From Accumulibacter sp. (GTDB taxonomy: Bacteria; Pseudomonadota; Gammaproteobacteria; Burkholderiales; Rhodocyclaceae): a stretch of 6,986 nt of DNA. Location of the stretch: the NCBI GenBank assembly GCA_003538495.1, contig DPSD01000160.1:1-6986 (forward strand), written 5' to 3'. Below are positions 6,001-6,986 of the stretch, in pieces. The translations under genes were made by a program, and so were the position numbers. Position 1 is the stretch's first letter, and every line of letters starts with the position of its first letter. A model generated the notes under the pieces. It was not told where the DNA came from. It made no database searches and saw nothing but the letters and a program-made list of their open reading frames with translations.

Positions 6001-6017
6001 CGCGATCCCGCATCGCG
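6001..6017 (-). other. Inverted repeat abutting the permease stop codon
   Basis: CGCGAT-CCCGC-ATCGCG is a perfect 6-bp stem with a five-base loop that begins on the base right after the permease TGA. A second perfect 10-base palindrome, ATGCCGGCAT, lies at 5988-5997. No T tract follows on the minus strand, so a terminator role is possible but not shown. Confidence 0.35.
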
Positions 6018-6986
6018 TCATTCGGCGCGCAGCGCGTCCACCGCGTTCAGGCGCGCTGCCCGTCTGGCAGGCAGCACGCCGGCGAGCAGGCCGATGGCCA
6101 CGGCGATGGCCTCGGCGAGAGCGACGAAGCTCAATGGCGTGTGCACCGGCAATGCAGGCACTGCCAGACGGATCAACTGCGCCAGCCCGATGCCGAGCAG
6201 CAAGCCCAGCAACCCACCAAGCGCCGAGAGGGCAACCGCCTCGCCGAGAAACAACCCCAAGATCGTCCGGCGCGGCGCGCCAAGCGCCACCAGCAGTCCA
6301 ATTTCGCCGGTACGCTCGCTGACCGCGATGGTCATGATGGTGACGATGCCGACGCCGCCAACGAGCAGTGAAATGCTGCCGAGTGCACCGACGGCCATGG
6401 TCAGCACGTCGAGGATGTTCGACAGCGTGCGCAGCATGTCTTCCTGCGTGGTGATCGTGAAATCCTCGCGACCGTGGCGCGCCGCCAGCGTCGCCTTGAC
6501 CAGCGCGCTAACGCCGGCAGCTCGTACGCCCTCCTCGTACGACAGGTCGATCTTCATGATCCCGTCACGGTTGTACAGCTCGAGGGCCCGCGCGGTCGGA
6601 ATGTAGGCCGCGTCGTCGAGGTCGATGCCGAGAAATTGGCCCTTGGCTTCGAGGACACCGATGACGCGAAACTGCAGGCCGCCGACGCTGACCCGCGCGC
6701 CGAGGGGGTTGGCGGTACCAAACAACTCATCCTTGAGCCGTGCGCCCAGGACGATGAAGGCGCGCGCATTGTCGGCCTCCTCGGCGGGCAGGAACTGGCC
6801 GCTGCGCACCTTGATGCTGAACACCTTGAGCATGTCCGGACTGACCCCGTTGACCGTCGTCCGCCGCAGGCGCCCGTTGGCATTGACCTCGGTGTTGCCC
6901 CAGACGGTCGCGGTCATGCCCGTGATATGCGGCAGCCGTTCGAGGGCGCGCGCGTCTTCCAGGGTCAGCGGCCGCACCGAGGTCGG
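6018..6986 (-). CDS. MacB/FtsX-type ABC transporter permease (5' partial)
   Basis: The frame is open through the right edge, giving 322 residues of the C-terminal part; the true start and the first TM helix lie outside. The first 190 or so residues are the MacB-type periplasmic domain, with family phrases such as LTLEDARAL, VNGVSPDML, FIVLGARLKDELFG, NPLGARVSVGGLQFRVIGV and YIPTARALELYN. Three TM helices follow: around ILDVLTMAVGALGSISLLVG, ILGLFLGEAVALSALGGLLG and FVALAEAIAVAIGLLAGVLP. The cytoplasmic loop SERTGEIGLLVALGAPRRTI is the FtsX coupling segment that contacts the ATPase, and the end PARRAARLNAVDALRAE is the typical MacB terminus. Such permeases work with an ATPase (fused in MacB, separate here or outside the window) and a periplasmic adaptor to move peptides, macrolides, lipoproteins or siderophores out of the periplasm by mechanotransmission. 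The substrate cannot be read from this fragment. ATPase and adaptor genes would be expected just beyond the right edge. Confidence 0.93.
   Translation of the reverse strand, partial: PTSVRPLTLEDARALERLPHITGMTATVWGNTEVNANGRLRRTTVNGVSPDMLKVFSIKVRSGQFLPAEEADNARAFIVLGARLKDELFGTANPLGARVSVGGLQFRVIGVLEAKGQFLGIDLDDAAYIPTARALELYNRDGIMKIDLSYEEGVRAAGVSALVKATLAARHGREDFTITTQEDMLRTLSNILDVLTMAVGALGSISLLVGGVGIVTIMTIAVSERTGEIGLLVALGAPRRTILGLFLGEAVALSALGGLLGLLLGIGLAQLIRLAVPALPVHTPLSFVALAEAIAVAIGLLAGVLPARRAARLNAVDALRAE

Larger units (their letters stand above)
5720..6017 (-). other. Structured 298-base gap upstream of the esterase gene
   Basis: No recognised gene lies here. The gap is poorer in G+C than its surroundings in places and must carry the esterase promoter. 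A minus-strand TATGAT (5860-5865) resembles a -10 box, but no good -35 accompanies it (AAAACA at an 18-base distance is the best). The gap contains two GC hairpins, a 10-base inverted repeat linking them, a TTTCCCTGC direct repeat (5805-5813 and 5900-5908), and a hairpin abutting the permease stop. A 100-codon minus-strand frame crosses the gap (6021 to 5719) but looks non-coding: about 37 of 100 codons end in A or T, and the product is Arg/Pro-rich without a recognisable domain. Confidence 0.5.

Noticed and set aside
1..6986. tRNA, rRNA, CRISPR array, insertion sequence or prophage
   Set aside because: No cloverleaf, regularly spaced repeats, transposase or integrase motif was seen on either strand.

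Overview
The window comes from a high-GC Gram-negative proteobacterium, most likely a betaproteobacterium of the Rhodocyclales / Candidatus Accumulibacter type. That is inferred from very high GC3 in the core genes, a RatA/COQ10 protein beside a bacterial GlnRS, a MacB-type permease, and a secreted esterase with a PEP-CTERM sorting tail, a signal found in exosortase-bearing, EPS- or biofilm-forming Gram-negatives. Genus assignment is not proven by the sequence.

Plus-strand half (1-4094): the 3' part of an inner-membrane sulfatase-fold protein (YejM/PbgA-like or LTA-synthase-like; 5' end outside the window); a 212-base gap with a GC hairpin and three GAGACCG repeats; a RatA/COQ10 START-domain protein; and, 33 bases later, glnS, encoding glutaminyl-tRNA synthetase with two lineage-type insertions. 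ratA and glnS both start with GTG and are probably co-transcribed. The long GC hairpin at 4106-4127 lies between the convergent glnS and arsC ends.

Minus-strand half (4146-6986), in transcription order from the right edge: the C-terminal part of a MacB/FtsX-type ABC transporter permease (5' end outside the window); a 298-base gap with several hairpins; a secreted GDSL/SGNH esterase with signal peptide and PEP-CTERM anchor; a GC-hairpin terminator candidate; and an ArsC/YfgD-type thioredoxin-fold reductase with its own ribosome binding site.

The genes do not form one pathway. Loose themes are envelope functions (sulfatase-like protein, ABC permease, surface-sorted esterase) and housekeeping functions (RatA/COQ10, GlnRS, ArsC-like). 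I see no mobile element, CRISPR array, tRNA or rRNA, and no convincing undescribed multi-gene system. The points most worth a second look are the structured 5720-6017 gap (including a 100-codon frame that overlaps both neighbours but has non-coding-like codon use), the GlnRS insertions, and the unusual block III and codon composition of the PEP-CTERM esterase.
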